Positions 8,675 through 18,482 are shown, counted from the first letter of the stretch. The stretch is 64,000 bases of DNA from an uncultured Neomegalonema sp. (GCA_937990185.1 CALKBI010000015.1:1-64000); one strand, 5' to 3'. Notes: generated by a model from the sequence alone, not told the origin. Translations and numbers: made by a program.

Positions 8675-10186
8675 TCACAAACTCAAATGATATGTCGGTC
8701 CCATCGGACCAAGCCGTATGCCTTCCCGTAATCGCGTGTAAGGAATTTTCGTCAACTCGCAAGGGAAGACCCCCGGCGCGGCACAGGCCAAGACCGCAGC
8801 GGCGATTGGTTCAAAGTCCGCGCGAAAATGAACCGTGCTTTTGACGCCGATTATTCCTGCCTTCGCGGGGTCAATTCCAAAGTGCGTAAACAGCCCAAGG
8901 TCAAGGCATTGGCTTCGCATACTCGTCACAACAACCCGCACATCTGCGCCTTCTGCGATGACTTCAAGTACAGCACTCGGTCCCAACACAGCGATCCCGC
9001 CGCCATACATTTCGCCGGTAAATTCACAATTTCCGTCACTGAGAGAGGCGACGCGAAAGCGCCCGACATAAGGGCTTTGACCTGCTTGCCCGGACTTGCC
9101 ACCCAAAGCGCCTTCGATAATATTTCCGGCTCCGGTGAGGTGCGCGTGCGCGGCCATTTCGGGATCATGCATAAGACCCAGCAAAGCGCCTTGCGCGCCC
9201 TCAGTCACCAATGCGTTGAGCAGCCCCGTCGTATCCGACGTTGCCCCCGCGCCGGGATTGTCTTGCACGTCTGCAATAATAACAGGTTTATCTGTGTTGA
9301 GAGCCATCGCTGATTGTACGGCGTCTTTTGGGGATAGCAGGCCACAATCGAAAAATGCTTCGGCATCTTCAAACGCAGCGAAAATTTGATCGGCAATCCT
9401 GTCTACTTCTACTTGAGTCGGCGCATAGGCGACGATAGACGGACCCGTATCGGGAATATCAGCGGCGGTAAACCCCAGTGCTATATCCGCCCAACGATCA
9501 GGTGCAGTATCGAACTCTCCCAACACCCCATAAAGAGAACGGCACGGGTCGCTGCCGGTATATTGCGCCGAAAGCGGGATCAGATAAGGCACTTGGCGGA
9601 ATGCCTTCGCTGGTCTTGCCCCCTCAATCTGAGCCAACAAATGAGACAAGCATCGCGCCCCGGTCTTGGCCATGTCGAGATGCGGATAGGTTCTGAACAA
9701 TGCAATCGAGGTGCAATGCCGTATCATGCGTTCCGTGATATTCGCATGAAGATCGAGGCTAATACTAATCGGTATGTCTTCGCCTAAAGCATCGCGCAAT
9801 CGGCGCAGCAATTCCCCTTCGCCATCCTCGAAACTCTCTGTAACCATCGCGCCATGCAGGTCGAGATAGATGCCATCCAGCGGCCCTGCCTCTCGTAGGC
9901 CGTCGAGTATCATCGCGCTGATCCGCTCGAAGGCTTCGTCTGTGACATGCGCGGAGGGTTCAGCGGCACACCAAAGGATTGGGATCAGTTCTATGTCAGA
10001 GTGCTGTCTCGCGGCTTTAGCAAACCCGGCGATAGGGAGGTTAATCCCTTCCGTTCCGGAAATTACCTCTGCGCCCTTTAATAATCCGGGCCACGAGTCG
10101 GCCATTTCAAAATCGGCAAAACGCGCTTTCGTTATGCCGAATGTATTTGTCTCATGTTGAAATCCGGCAATCGCGATCCGGCGCAT
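8675..10186 (-). CDS. M81 family metallopeptidase (MlrC-like)
   Basis: A 503-residue protein starting MRRIAIAGFQHETNTF, the N-terminal signature of the MlrC family. DLHGAM and SLDLHANIT supply the conserved metal-binding Asp/His residues, and the C-terminal MlrC domain is complete. MlrC was described in microcystin breakdown, but most homologues sit in amine or amino-acid catabolic operons with unknown substrates. It starts 15 bases after soxG and probably belongs to the sarcosine oxidase operon. Confidence 0.88.
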   Translation of the reverse strand: MRRIAIAGFQHETNTFGITKARFADFEMADSWPGLLKGAEVISGTEGINLPIAGFAKAARQHSDIELIPILWCAAEPSAHVTDEAFERISAMILDGLREAGPLDGIYLDLHGAMVTESFEDGEGELLRRLRDALGEDIPISISLDLHANITERMIRHCTSIALFRTYPHLDMAKTGARCLSHLLAQIEGARPAKAFRQVPYLIPLSAQYTGSDPCRSLYGVLGEFDTAPDRWADIALGFTAADIPDTGPSIVAYAPTQVEVDRIADQIFAAFEDAEAFFDCGLLSPKDAVQSAMALNTDKPVIIADVQDNPGAGATSDTTGLLNALVTEGAQGALLGLMHDPEMAAHAHLTGAGNIIEGALGGKSGQAGQSPYVGRFRVASLSDGNCEFTGEMYGGGIAVLGPSAVLEVIAEGADVRVVVTSMRSQCLDLGLFTHFGIDPAKAGIIGVKSTVHFRADFEPIAAAVLACAAPGVFPCELTKIPYTRLREGIRLGPMGPTYHLSL

Positions 10187-10201
10187 GTTAGCTTTTCCGG
10201 T

Positions 10202-10666
10202 TTAGGCGTCTTCCCATTGCGCTGCTGTCTCTTCCAACAACTCGCGGAAAGTATCGGCGAATGTGTATCCAACCCATACGTTAAAGGCGCCATCCTCCCG
10301 TGCGATCCAGACGCTTATGTGATGCGCTATGGTGGCTTTGAACGTACCATCTGTAAAAGCTTGGTCGCGAAAGTCCAGAGGGGCAAGCCGGATCACCACA
10401 TGCCCTGCCATCGCGCCTTCAATGCGAAAGCGTTTGCGAGAATGACAGAGGTCCGTGACTGTGCCATCTGCCTCGCTTACGCTCGGTTTCTCACCATCGA
10501 AAACAACCCATGAGCGCGGCCCCGTTCGGGCAACCCCGTTTTCGATTATACCGGGTGCTGTGGGCAATCCGGCTTGGGTGACGCCGGGCCAAAGGTTGAT
10601 TTGCCACATCGCATCGCACAGGGTTTCGGTGATCGTCAGATCGGGAGTGGAGACAACAGTGTTCAT
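10202..10666 (-). CDS. soxG: Sarcosine oxidase gamma subunit
   Basis: A 154-residue protein matching SoxG: LPTAPG, GPRSWVVFDG, DLCHSRKRFRIEG, LAPLDFRDQAF and ISVWIAREDGAFNVWVGYTFA are typical. SoxG is the small subunit of heterotetrameric sarcosine oxidase and contacts the folate domain of SoxA. It lies 48 bases after soxA. Confidence 0.92.
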   Translation of the reverse strand: MNTVVSTPDLTITETLCDAMWQINLWPGVTQAGLPTAPGIIENGVARTGPRSWVVFDGEKPSVSEADGTVTDLCHSRKRFRIEGAMAGHVVIRLAPLDFRDQAFTDGTFKATIAHHISVWIAREDGAFNVWVGYTFADTFRELLEETAAQWEDA

Positions 10667-10714
10667 TGGTTTCCATCCTTCACGATAAGAAAAGCCAAAT
10701 TCAGCATTGATGAA

Positions 10715-13663
10715 TTAGCCATGCATCCGCTCTCCTTTAGGATCGAGGAAGTGCGGCGATACAATGCGAACTTCCGTATTTCCGTCCCGCACAGGATCGG
10801 CGGAGATTGCGGTTTTTCCGTCCCAACGCTCGACGCCGCCTCTGATCAGACCAAGCCCGATCCAGTGACCCAGTTCTACGGAATATGTCACTGCAGTAAT
10901 CTCACCTTCGCCGTGGCCACGCTGTTCCGTATCTGCCATCAACAGCGCACCGGCACGTAGACGCTTACCGTCGCCGGTCGGAATGATGCCGACGAGCTGC
11001 TTGCGGTCGGCATCGTGCAGACCTTCGCGCGCGGCAAGAGCCTTACCGATATAGGCCTTTTTCGAGGAGGCCATTTTGCCAAGGCCGAGATCTTCCAGAG
11101 TTGTGCGACCATCCAGCTCCGACCCGGCAACGTGGCCTTTCTCGACCCGCATCGCGCCGAGCGCCTCCGTTCCGTAAAGACATCCGCCAAGCGGCTTCGT
11201 TGCACCCCAAAGCGCATCTGCAACAGGTTCGGCATCGCCTGAGCGAACATAAACTTCGTAAGCGCGTTCACCTGAAAAGCTAATCCGAGCCAGATAGACT
11301 TTCTTGTCTGCGATGACGCCTTCACGAATGCCCATAAACGGAAACGCTTCATTCGACAGATCGCATTCCGTGGTGACAGCCTCCAGCACATCGCGCGATT
11401 TGGGACCAGCGACAGCAATGCCCGCCCATTGGTCAGACACCGATGCTACCGAGACTTTCAATTCAGGCCAGCGCGTTTGCAGATACTCTTCCAGCTTGGC
11501 CATAACACCTGCGGCGTTCGCAGTAGTCGTGGTCATCAGGAAATCATTCTCTGACAGCCGCCATGTGGTTCCGTCATCATAGACGACGCCATCATCGCGC
11601 AGCATCACGCCATAGCGCGCTTTGCCGACCGCCAGTTTGCCAAAGCCATTGACGTAAAGCCGGTTGAGAAATTCCCCTGCATCCGGTCCTTGCACCATGA
11701 TCTTGCCGAGCGATGACACATCACACAGGCCGACACATTCGCGCGTGACTTTCATCTCACGTTCATAGGCGTCATCCACGGACTCGGTCGGTGTAATCGG
11801 ATAATACCAAGGCCGCCACCAGAGACCCGCTTGAGTCATGACCGCATTATGCTTTTTGTTCCATGCATCCAGCGGCGTCAGGCGGTTGGGGCGGAAGTGC
11901 TGTTTAACACTGCGCCCTGCTATTGCGCCGATTGAGATCGGTGAATACGGCGGACGGAAAGTTGTTGTTCCGGTTTTTGAGACCGGCGCGCCGGTCGCCG
12001 CTGCCATCAGTGCAATACCGATGACGTTGCCGACCTTGCCTTGATCCGTCGCCATGCCAAGCGTCGTATAGCGCTTCATGTGCTCGACGGAGACAAACCC
12101 TTCTTGGTGTGCGAGGCGAATATCGCCCGTTGTCACATCATGCTGAGGATCAACAAAAGACTTCAGTTTTTTGCCGGGCAGAGTCACTTCGTAAAGTGCC
12201 ATGGTTGGCGTGTTCGTACGGCGTGGTTCAGGGCGTTCGACCACAGGCGCATTCACACCCAAATCGCGCGCTGCTTCCGCTGCCGCTGCCGCACCGGACA
12301 GCCTGCACTCTTCTTCATCCCAGAGGCCTGCTGCGGAACCGCATACCTTGATCGGTTCTTTTGTCTCACCGGGCAGGAAGCAATCCATCTCCTCGCTCCA
12401 GACCGGCTTGACGCCGCGGTGCGATGTGAGATTGACAACCGGCGACCACCCGCCGGACACCGCCGCGAGGTCACAGCCGATTGATTTCTCAACACTGACT
12501 TCGCCGCTTTCGGATAATTTGCCTATTTGCAGACCTTGCAATTCGCTCCAGCCTTCGCCTTTGACCGGCACACGTCCGCGCAGCACCTCCACGCCTTCCG
12601 GCGCGTCGGGACCATGCGTTCTGGCATCCAAGAGCGTTACCTGCGCGCCGGATGCTTTGAGATCGGCGGCGGTGGCATAGCCGGAATCGTTCGTTGTGGC
12701 GATAACCGCTTCTTGCCCCGGCTTAATCGCATAGCGGTTGAGGTAAGTGCGCAGTCCGGCAGATCCCATAATGCCGGGCCGGTCATTATTGCCGAATGCG
12801 ATAGGGCGCTCGATGGCCCCTGTCGCGATGATGATCTGACGAGGACGCACAATCCACATGCGCTGGCGAACCTGCATCCCGGTTTCCTGATCCGTAACAC
12901 TTTCGATCAGTCCCGCGACGCATCCATCATAAAGGCCGAAAACCTGCGTCCGTAACATAACGCTGACACCGAGCGATCCGATTTTGGCGACCGCTTCTAC
13001 GGCGCGGTGCGCGCCATCGGGTTGCGAAAGATAATCGCCTCCAAGCGTGAAGTCCTGCTCTGCGATAACAACATCCAAGCCAGCTTCAGCCGCTTGTGTT
13101 GCGGCGGCAATACCGGCAGGACCCGCGCCTACAACCAGAACATCGCAACTGGTATGAGCCGTTTCATAATGTGCGGGGTCAGGTTCACGTGAAGCGGTTC
13201 CCATCCCGGCGGCTTTCCGGATGATTTTCTCAAAGAGCATCCAGTCTTTCGTGCCGCCTCGAATACCGAAGAATGTCTTGTAGTAAAATCCAGCCCCAAG
13301 AAAGCGACTGCCAATATCATTCACGCGCCCGAAATCACGCGCCACCGAAGGCCATGCATTCTGACCAAAACTTTCCAATCCGCCATAGAGCGGTTGCATT
13401 GTTGCTTTGACATTCGGTTCACGCCGCGCGCCGGTCCCGACGGTGAGAATCGCGCCGCCTTCTTCTTGTCCGGCGCTCATGACGCCGCGCGGACGGTGAT
13501 ATTTGAACCCGCGCCCGACGATTTTGACGTTATTGGCGAGCAATGCCGATGCAAGCGAGTCTCCGGGATGACCAGCATAGCTCTTGCCGTCAAACTTAAA
13601 GCTTAGTGTCTCGTTGCGATTAATAATGCCGCCAGCGTTGAGCCGAGAGGATGAAGCACTCAT
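10715..13663 (-). CDS. soxA: Sarcosine oxidase alpha subunit
   Basis: A 982-residue subunit of usual length. The N-terminal half has the NAD site (DVLVVGAGPAGIAAATQAA, about residue 173) and conserved segments such as GRGFKYHRPRGVMSAG; the C-terminal half is a GcvT/aminomethyltransferase domain that hands formaldehyde from sarcosine to tetrahydrofolate. Start ATG 13663 overlaps the soxD stop by 4 bases. The product pool (5,10-methylene-THF) could feed the FolD-like enzyme encoded at 50.9 kb. Confidence 0.96.
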   Translation of the reverse strand: MSASSSRLNAGGIINRNETLSFKFDGKSYAGHPGDSLASALLANNVKIVGRGFKYHRPRGVMSAGQEEGGAILTVGTGARREPNVKATMQPLYGGLESFGQNAWPSVARDFGRVNDIGSRFLGAGFYYKTFFGIRGGTKDWMLFEKIIRKAAGMGTASREPDPAHYETAHTSCDVLVVGAGPAGIAAATQAAEAGLDVVIAEQDFTLGGDYLSQPDGAHRAVEAVAKIGSLGVSVMLRTQVFGLYDGCVAGLIESVTDQETGMQVRQRMWIVRPRQIIIATGAIERPIAFGNNDRPGIMGSAGLRTYLNRYAIKPGQEAVIATTNDSGYATAADLKASGAQVTLLDARTHGPDAPEGVEVLRGRVPVKGEGWSELQGLQIGKLSESGEVSVEKSIGCDLAAVSGGWSPVVNLTSHRGVKPVWSEEMDCFLPGETKEPIKVCGSAAGLWDEEECRLSGAAAAAEAARDLGVNAPVVERPEPRRTNTPTMALYEVTLPGKKLKSFVDPQHDVTTGDIRLAHQEGFVSVEHMKRYTTLGMATDQGKVGNVIGIALMAAATGAPVSKTGTTTFRPPYSPISIGAIAGRSVKQHFRPNRLTPLDAWNKKHNAVMTQAGLWWRPWYYPITPTESVDDAYEREMKVTRECVGLCDVSSLGKIMVQGPDAGEFLNRLYVNGFGKLAVGKARYGVMLRDDGVVYDDGTTWRLSENDFLMTTTTANAAGVMAKLEEYLQTRWPELKVSVASVSDQWAGIAVAGPKSRDVLEAVTTECDLSNEAFPFMGIREGVIADKKVYLARISFSGERAYEVYVRSGDAEPVADALWGATKPLGGCLYGTEALGAMRVEKGHVAGSELDGRTTLEDLGLGKMASSKKAYIGKALAAREGLHDADRKQLVGIIPTGDGKRLRAGALLMADTEQRGHGEGEITAVTYSVELGHWIGLGLIRGGVERWDGKTAISADPVRDGNTEVRIVSPHFLDPKGERMHG

Positions 13664-13932
13664 GCGCTGTCTCCGTATCCATCATGTGCGTATTTCGCAC
13701 TGCTGATTTCATGGGTGAGCGTATCGCGCTCAACGACCAACCAAGACCGGCATCCGCCAACATGATGCCAGTATTCCGTATGCGCACCGCGAGGATTTTT
13801 ACGCAGATATACAGCATTATACCAATCTTCCGCGCTGGCATCTAAAGCGGGATATTTCACTGTTGCATCGCCCCCATAACTAAACTCGCTATGGTCGCGG
13901 TCACCGCAGAATGGGCATGGAATGATGATCAT
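13660..13932 (-). CDS. soxD: Sarcosine oxidase delta subunit
   Basis: A 90-residue zinc-binding subunit. CPFCGDRDHSEF gives the Cys pair and His, and WHHVGGCRSW supplies the remaining ligands. It overlaps by 4 bases both with the DUF6882 gene upstream and with soxA downstream. Confidence 0.95.
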   Translation of the reverse strand: MIIIPCPFCGDRDHSEFSYGGDATVKYPALDASAEDWYNAVYLRKNPRGAHTEYWHHVGGCRSWLVVERDTLTHEISSAKYAHDGYGDSA

Positions 13933-14657
13933 GAGTTTTTGTCCTTGCGGAACAGGCGATTGAAAAATCCGCCGGTTGGTTTTGTCGAAGCCCGCAACAG
14001 GCTCTTCATTTCTGTAATTCTGCCGTCGGCATCGAAGCGGATACGAATATCGCCATCTTCGGCTGAAGCAATAATTTCGTTTTCGCCGGTTTTCTTGACC
14101 GGCAAGCCTTCACTTTTGAAATACGCATCAAGGGCGGTCCGGTGGTTCATTTCAAAGGTACTCGTGCTCTCGGCAATAACCCGCTGGACTCTTCCGAGCC
14201 GATGTTTGTCTGGTGTCGGCGGTATTGCAGTGTGGATAGTGAGATACGCTGCACCGCCTTCATAGGGGGCGCGATAATAAGCAGCCGCTTGAGTTTCACC
14301 GACGGCAATCATCGCGAGTTCATGACAAAAGCTTTCTGCGTCATGAGTCTCTGGTTCATGCAGTTCGGGGATGTCTTTTGTGCGCCCGATCTCGCGCAGC
14401 TTTGTCGCGGCGTTCCCATCAGGTAACGGGCCCATATTCTTATTTGCCCAAGCCCAGAGCCAAGAGCCAGCCCCTTCGCCATATGATCCCAGCAATCCGA
14501 TTTGCAGTTTCGGACCCTTCGCAAAGCTCAACGTCCCCGCCTGTAAATCCAAATCCCATGCCCCAGCGTTTTCGATGGCATCTGCAAGCGCGAGTTGCTT
14601 GGCATAAGAAGCCATCGCGTGATGCCCAAACAGAGTCTTAAACGCCGCCGTTGCCAT
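13929..14657 (-). CDS. DUF6882-like protein inside the sarcosine oxidase operon
   Basis: A 242-residue soluble protein with GAGSWLWAWANKN near residue 62, the hallmark of the DUF6882 family, and a C-terminal basic tail (RLFRKDKNS). It starts on the last base of the soxB stop (TGATG) and overlaps soxD by 4 bases, so it is translationally coupled within the operon. The classical order is soxB-D-A-G without an insertion. Function unknown; a structural or chaperone role in the oxidase is only a guess from position. Confidence 0.75.
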   Translation of the reverse strand: MATAAFKTLFGHHAMASYAKQLALADAIENAGAWDLDLQAGTLSFAKGPKLQIGLLGSYGEGAGSWLWAWANKNMGPLPDGNAATKLREIGRTKDIPELHEPETHDAESFCHELAMIAVGETQAAAYYRAPYEGGAAYLTIHTAIPPTPDKHRLGRVQRVIAESTSTFEMNHRTALDAYFKSEGLPVKKTGENEIIASAEDGDIRIRFDADGRITEMKSLLRASTKPTGGFFNRLFRKDKNS

Positions 14658-15922
14658 CAGTGTAGTTTGGGGGTTGGCCCCATGCCTTTTTCATCAATGG
14701 CATAGCCTTTCTCGAATCGGTCGAGCGAGAAAGGTGCAGTCAATGCGTCAGGGCGGTCATTCGCGATCAAATCTGCAAAATGGTAACCGCTCGCAGGTGT
14801 TGCTTTGAACCCGCCATAGCACCAGCCAGCATTGAGATAGAGATTGTCGATCGGAGTCTTTGACATGATATGCGTGCCGTCCATCGACATATCCATAATG
14901 CCAGCCCAGTGACGCAACAGCTTTACCCGTCCAAGACACGGCATAATCGCCATCGCGCTTTCAGCAACATCTTGCACAATGGGTAAATTTCCGCGCTGGG
15001 CATAGGAGTTATAGAAGTCGAGATCACCGCCGAACACCATGCCACCTTTATCGGATTGACTGATGTAAAAATGCGCTCCCGGAGCGCCATAGCTGACGAC
15101 GTAATCCAGCAGTGGTTTTAACGGTTCTGATACGAAGGCTTGAAGTTTATGAGTTTCAATCGGCAGGCGCTCAATGCCTGCCATCGCCATCACGTGGCCT
15201 GTTGATCCTGCTACGGCAACGCCAACTTTTTTGGCACGAATCACGCCGCGCGATGTTTCAACGCCGGTTACTTTGCCATCTTCGCGCAAAAAGCCCTGAA
15301 CTTCGCAATTTTGCAGAATATCAACACCGCGTTCATCTGCACCACGTGCAAATCCCCATGCGACAGCATCGTGGCGAGCGGTTCCGGCGCGTCGTTGCAA
15401 AATCGCTCCAAGAATAGGAAATCTCGCATTTTCCGAATAATCGAGATGAGGGATGAGTTTTTTTACGCCTTCCTTATCCAAAAGCTCCGCTTCAATCCCG
15501 TTCATCACCATTGTATTCGCGCGTTTGGCTTGTGCGTCGCGCGCTGCCGGGGTGTGGAAAAGACCAAGCTGACCACGTTGTGAAAACATCACATTGTAAT
15601 TGAGGTCGTGAGCAAGGTTTTCCCAGAGCTTTACAGAGTGCTCATAGAATTCAGTGGAATGAGGGAGTGCGTAATTAGATCGCACTATGGTTGTGTTGCG
15701 CCCAACATTTCCACCGCCGAGCCAACCCTTTTCGACGACTGCAATATTTTTCAAACCGTGATTCTTCGCGAGGTAATAAGCTGTCGCCAGCCCGTGGCCA
15801 CCTCCGCCAACGATCACGATATCGTATTCAGGTTTCGGCTCAGGATCTCGCCATGCGCGACTCCACCCGGTCTGACCACGCAAACCTTCGCGAAAAACAG
15901 CCCAACCAGAGTATCGTTTCAT
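14657..15922 (-). CDS. soxB: Sarcosine oxidase beta subunit
   Basis: A 421-residue flavoprotein subunit with the FAD-binding fold (YDIVIVGGGGHGLATAYYL, about residues 31-50), GGNVGRNTTIVRSNY, and RAGTARHDAVAWG, whose His carries the covalent FMN. It oxidises sarcosine to glycine and formaldehyde. I chose ATG 15922, preceded by GGGAGG; the frame extends 12 codons further without support. First gene of the operon. Confidence 0.96.
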   Translation of the reverse strand: MKRYSGWAVFREGLRGQTGWSRAWRDPEPKPEYDIVIVGGGGHGLATAYYLAKNHGLKNIAVVEKGWLGGGNVGRNTTIVRSNYALPHSTEFYEHSVKLWENLAHDLNYNVMFSQRGQLGLFHTPAARDAQAKRANTMVMNGIEAELLDKEGVKKLIPHLDYSENARFPILGAILQRRAGTARHDAVAWGFARGADERGVDILQNCEVQGFLREDGKVTGVETSRGVIRAKKVGVAVAGSTGHVMAMAGIERLPIETHKLQAFVSEPLKPLLDYVVSYGAPGAHFYISQSDKGGMVFGGDLDFYNSYAQRGNLPIVQDVAESAMAIMPCLGRVKLLRHWAGIMDMSMDGTHIMSKTPIDNLYLNAGWCYGGFKATPASGYHFADLIANDRPDALTAPFSLDRFEKGYAIDEKGMGPTPKLH

Positions 15923-16213
15923 TGAGAATCCTCCCATATCTGAACACGCTAGCCGCACTTGCTATTCAACCGTTGTTCATTAGGGAACTGAATTAGCGTG
16001 GTCGCGACACGTCATGTCATAATGCAATGCAGCGATACCACTATGATCAAGAATGTCTTCAATTATGATTCACACTCTTGAAACTAAACGTCAGTTATGC
16101 GCATTACAGTTAATAGATGGCCGATTGCACTGTTAGGCGGACATGATACGATGCCTAGCGTGGGCAATTTGCCCGGTGAAAATTATGCGTACTGCGAAGG
16201 GGAAGGTCCCGAT
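15923..16213. other. Intergenic region between soxB and envelope protein
   Basis: About 290 bases between divergent genes, so both promoters should lie here. The only structure I see is the palindrome GGGCAATTTGCCC at 16162-16174, 40 bases before the plus-strand start. No ORF with a ribosome site was found. Confidence 0.5.
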
Positions 16214-16906
16214 ATGTCTACTACGAAAAAGTTCTTACGCGTTTCTGCAATGACTTGCGTTGCGGCGCTGGTCTCGGGCCAAGCGTTTGCAAGTGCTCAA
16301 GACGAATACACGCTCAATCCTGTGATCAATGCTCAACCCGTTCAAGTCGAACCGGTTACTGAGATTTATGTTCAGCCTGCTCCAGTCGAGCAATTTGTCT
16401 CTGAGCCTGTTGTCGTTCAAGAGCAAGCTGAGCCAGTTTACACGATTCAGGAAGTTCAACCCGTTGAACAGGTAATCTCAGAACCTGTAATCGTTGAGCC
16501 TATCTCTGAGCCTGTGATTATTTCGGAGCCAACTTTTGTTCAGCCAGTCGCTGAGCCGGTAGTTATTTCTGAGCCAGTGTTCACGCAACCTCTTGTTACA
16601 CAGCCAGTTGCAGTTGCTCCTCCTCCTGCACCTGCCGCACCGGTCGCGTATATTGCGCCACCAGCTGCACCAGTTGCTGTTGCCGCTCCTATCGCTCCGT
16701 TGCCACCATTAGCTCCGGTAGCGACAGGCGCAGTTGCTGCACCGGTTGGTGCTGTTACTGGTCTTACATCGGGTGGTCTTGGCGGCGCTGGTTTGATCGC
16801 TGCAGGCGTTGGTGCTGCTGCACTTGTTGGTCTCGCTGCAATCGCGCTGTCTGATGATGACGATGATGATTCATCGCCTTCAACACCTTCGACACCTGGA
16901 ACCTAA
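16214..16906 (+). CDS. Pro/Val/Glu-rich exported protein with C-terminal membrane segment
   Basis: A 230-residue protein: signal peptide (residues 1-26, ending GQAFASA), then about 90 residues of degenerate SEPVVI/QPV repeats, an Ala/Pro-rich stretch (about 130-175), a glycine/alanine hydrophobic segment (about 186-211) and a tail of six Asp followed by SPSTPSTPGT. It resembles low-complexity periplasm-spanning proteins anchored at one end; I do not recognise a family. ATG 16214 follows GGGGAAGG and gives the signal peptide; the longer frame does not. Confidence 0.75.
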   Translation: MSTTKKFLRVSAMTCVAALVSGQAFASAQDEYTLNPVINAQPVQVEPVTEIYVQPAPVEQFVSEPVVVQEQAEPVYTIQEVQPVEQVISEPVIVEPISEPVIISEPTFVQPVAEPVVISEPVFTQPLVTQPVAVAPPPAPAAPVAYIAPPAAPVAVAAPIAPLPPLAPVATGAVAAPVGAVTGLTSGGLGGAGLIAAGVGAAALVGLAAIALSDDDDDDSSPSTPSTPGT

Positions 16907-16976
16907 CAGCGCTATTTGCTGTTAGGTATAAGACGATTATTGAAAGGGCCACCTTAGTGGGCGGCCCTTTATTGTT
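16901..16976 (+). terminator. Double hairpin terminator region
   Basis: A perfect 10-bp stem (ACCTAACAGC / GCTGTTAGGT, 16901-16927) includes the stop codon of the Pro/Val-rich gene. A second hairpin follows, AAAGGGCC (16943-16950) with GGCCCTTT (16963-16970), and then the A/T-rich ATTGTTA. The second is the better terminator. Confidence 0.65.
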
Positions 16977-17019
16977 AGCTTTAATATTTTTCAGATACTT
17001 AACCGGCTTTGCCTGGGCT

Positions 17020-17814
17020 TCAATCGTCAATCTTATCCCAACCCATCGCCTTACGCCCAAGCCAGAGATAAACCCTTGCTGGCAAGAACCTGAAAGATTT
17101 GAGAATAAGCGCAAACCGTCTTGGGAATGCGATCTCAAAGGCAGTGGTTTTCAAGCCTTTGATGATCCTGTCCGCAGCCTCATCCGTTTGCATTAGAAAC
17201 GGCATATCGAAATCATTCACAGATGTTGCGTCGGTTTCCACGAAGCCCGGATTTATAAGCGAAATTCTGACGCCTGCTGGATGCAAGTCATAAGCGAGCG
17301 CTTCCGCCATATTAATGAGCGCAGCTTTCGTGGCCCCATATGGCGCAGCTTTTGGCAATCCACGGTATCCGGCGACAGAAGCGACAAGGGCAAGACAACC
17401 GGTTTTCCTCGCGATCATGCCACGCATAGCCGGAGCAAGCCCGTTGACAACGCCTTGAAGATTGACATCAAAATGCTGCTTTGCGCTATCTGCAGTAAAT
17501 TCCTGCGCCCGCATTGGCACGTAAACACCTGCATTTAGAATTGCGAGGGCCAGCCCTTCGCTTGCCTCGATTTTCGAGACAATCGTCTCCATCGCTATGG
17601 CGTCTGTGACATCCCCAGGCATCGCAATGATCCGGCCTTCGCTTTCAGCCGCTAAAGCTTTCAGCTTACCCTCGTTACGAGCTGTTGCGTAGACCCGCCA
17701 ACCTTCTGCAGCGAGGTGGAGGGCGACAGCACGCCCAATACCAGCGCTTGCGCCGGTTATCCATGCCGCCCCATCTTCTGGCTTGGGAATATAAGCCCGT
17801 CCCCATTGCGTCAT
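17020..17814 (-). CDS. Short-chain dehydrogenase/reductase
   Basis: A 264-residue classical SDR: TGASAGIG cofactor loop (residues 20-27), NAG (LNAGVYVP), the catalytic Ser in ASVAG and YGATK, then PGFVETD. The long basic C-terminal part (RRFALILKSFRFLPARVYLW) suggests membrane association. Substrate unknown. It overlaps the DUF6134 gene upstream by 4 bases, so the two are coupled. Confidence 0.85.
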   Translation of the reverse strand: MTQWGRAYIPKPEDGAAWITGASAGIGRAVALHLAAEGWRVYATARNEGKLKALAAESEGRIIAMPGDVTDAIAMETIVSKIEASEGLALAILNAGVYVPMRAQEFTADSAKQHFDVNLQGVVNGLAPAMRGMIARKTGCLALVASVAGYRGLPKAAPYGATKAALINMAEALAYDLHPAGVRISLINPGFVETDATSVNDFDMPFLMQTDEAADRIIKGLKTTAFEIAFPRRFALILKSFRFLPARVYLWLGRKAMGWDKIDD

Positions 17815-18482
17815 ACAGCCAAGCTCGCTAATGAGCCGGTTGCGCTCGCGACTGCATAAGTCACCAGTTCACCTTGGGCGTCAAAAGTGCAACCCAGCCA
17901 CTCGCCGCTGGTGTCATAGGCAATATCGACCGTAAACGCACCGTTATCCGTGGCGCGCCAAACGCGCGACCCGACTTGGTGGTGCGATGAAGGAGCCACT
18001 TCTTCTGTGCGGACAGACAGGATTTCTCCAGATTGGGTGCTGATCCATGGGGTGTTTCTCAAAGCAGGTTGACGCCAATAGCTTGTTGGCGCTGCCGCTC
18101 CGTTGATTGGTCCTGAATATTCGGACCCATCAACTTCTAACAGATCACCTTTGCGTAAGACTTTGACATACCCTTTGTCGCCGTCATCATTTGCCGTTCC
18201 ATCAAGCTGTTGTAACAGGCCGTCTTGATAAACTTCGGTATAAGCGAGCTCATAACGATAGGCTGTAATACCGAGGAATTTCACTGCGATATTGATATCA
18301 GTGGTTGCTTTTACAGTGTCACCCTCTCGTGAAACGGTAAGCCGATGCTCTCCGATATCGCTCCCCCCTCGTGACAAACGATAAAGGCGGTTCGCACTGT
18401 CTTTTGACCAAGCAGGGACAGCGGTAAGCACCGACGCTGCACCTGCCATAACGAAAGTACGACGGTTCACAGGAAAAGTCAT
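17811..18482 (-). CDS. DUF6134 family protein, Tat-exported
   Basis: A 223-residue protein with a twin-arginine signal (NRRTFVMAGAASVLTAVPAW) and the DUF6134 core RLYRLSRGGSDIGEHRL, then VKFLGITAYRYE. This family is beta-barrel-like and exported, of unknown function. Coupled to the SDR downstream; this pairing is common in alphaproteobacterial membrane-lipid gene clusters (from memory, not shown here). Confidence 0.75.
   Translation of the reverse strand: MTFPVNRRTFVMAGAASVLTAVPAWSKDSANRLYRLSRGGSDIGEHRLTVSREGDTVKATTDINIAVKFLGITAYRYELAYTEVYQDGLLQQLDGTANDDGDKGYVKVLRKGDLLEVDGSEYSGPINGAAAPTSYWRQPALRNTPWISTQSGEILSVRTEEVAPSSHHQVGSRVWRATDNGAFTVDIAYDTSGEWLGCTFDAQGELVTYAVASATGSLASLAV

Noticed and set aside
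10202-15922. sox gene names suggesting sulfur oxidation
   Set aside because: The proteins are sarcosine oxidase subunits by motif, not thiosulfate-oxidation Sox proteins.
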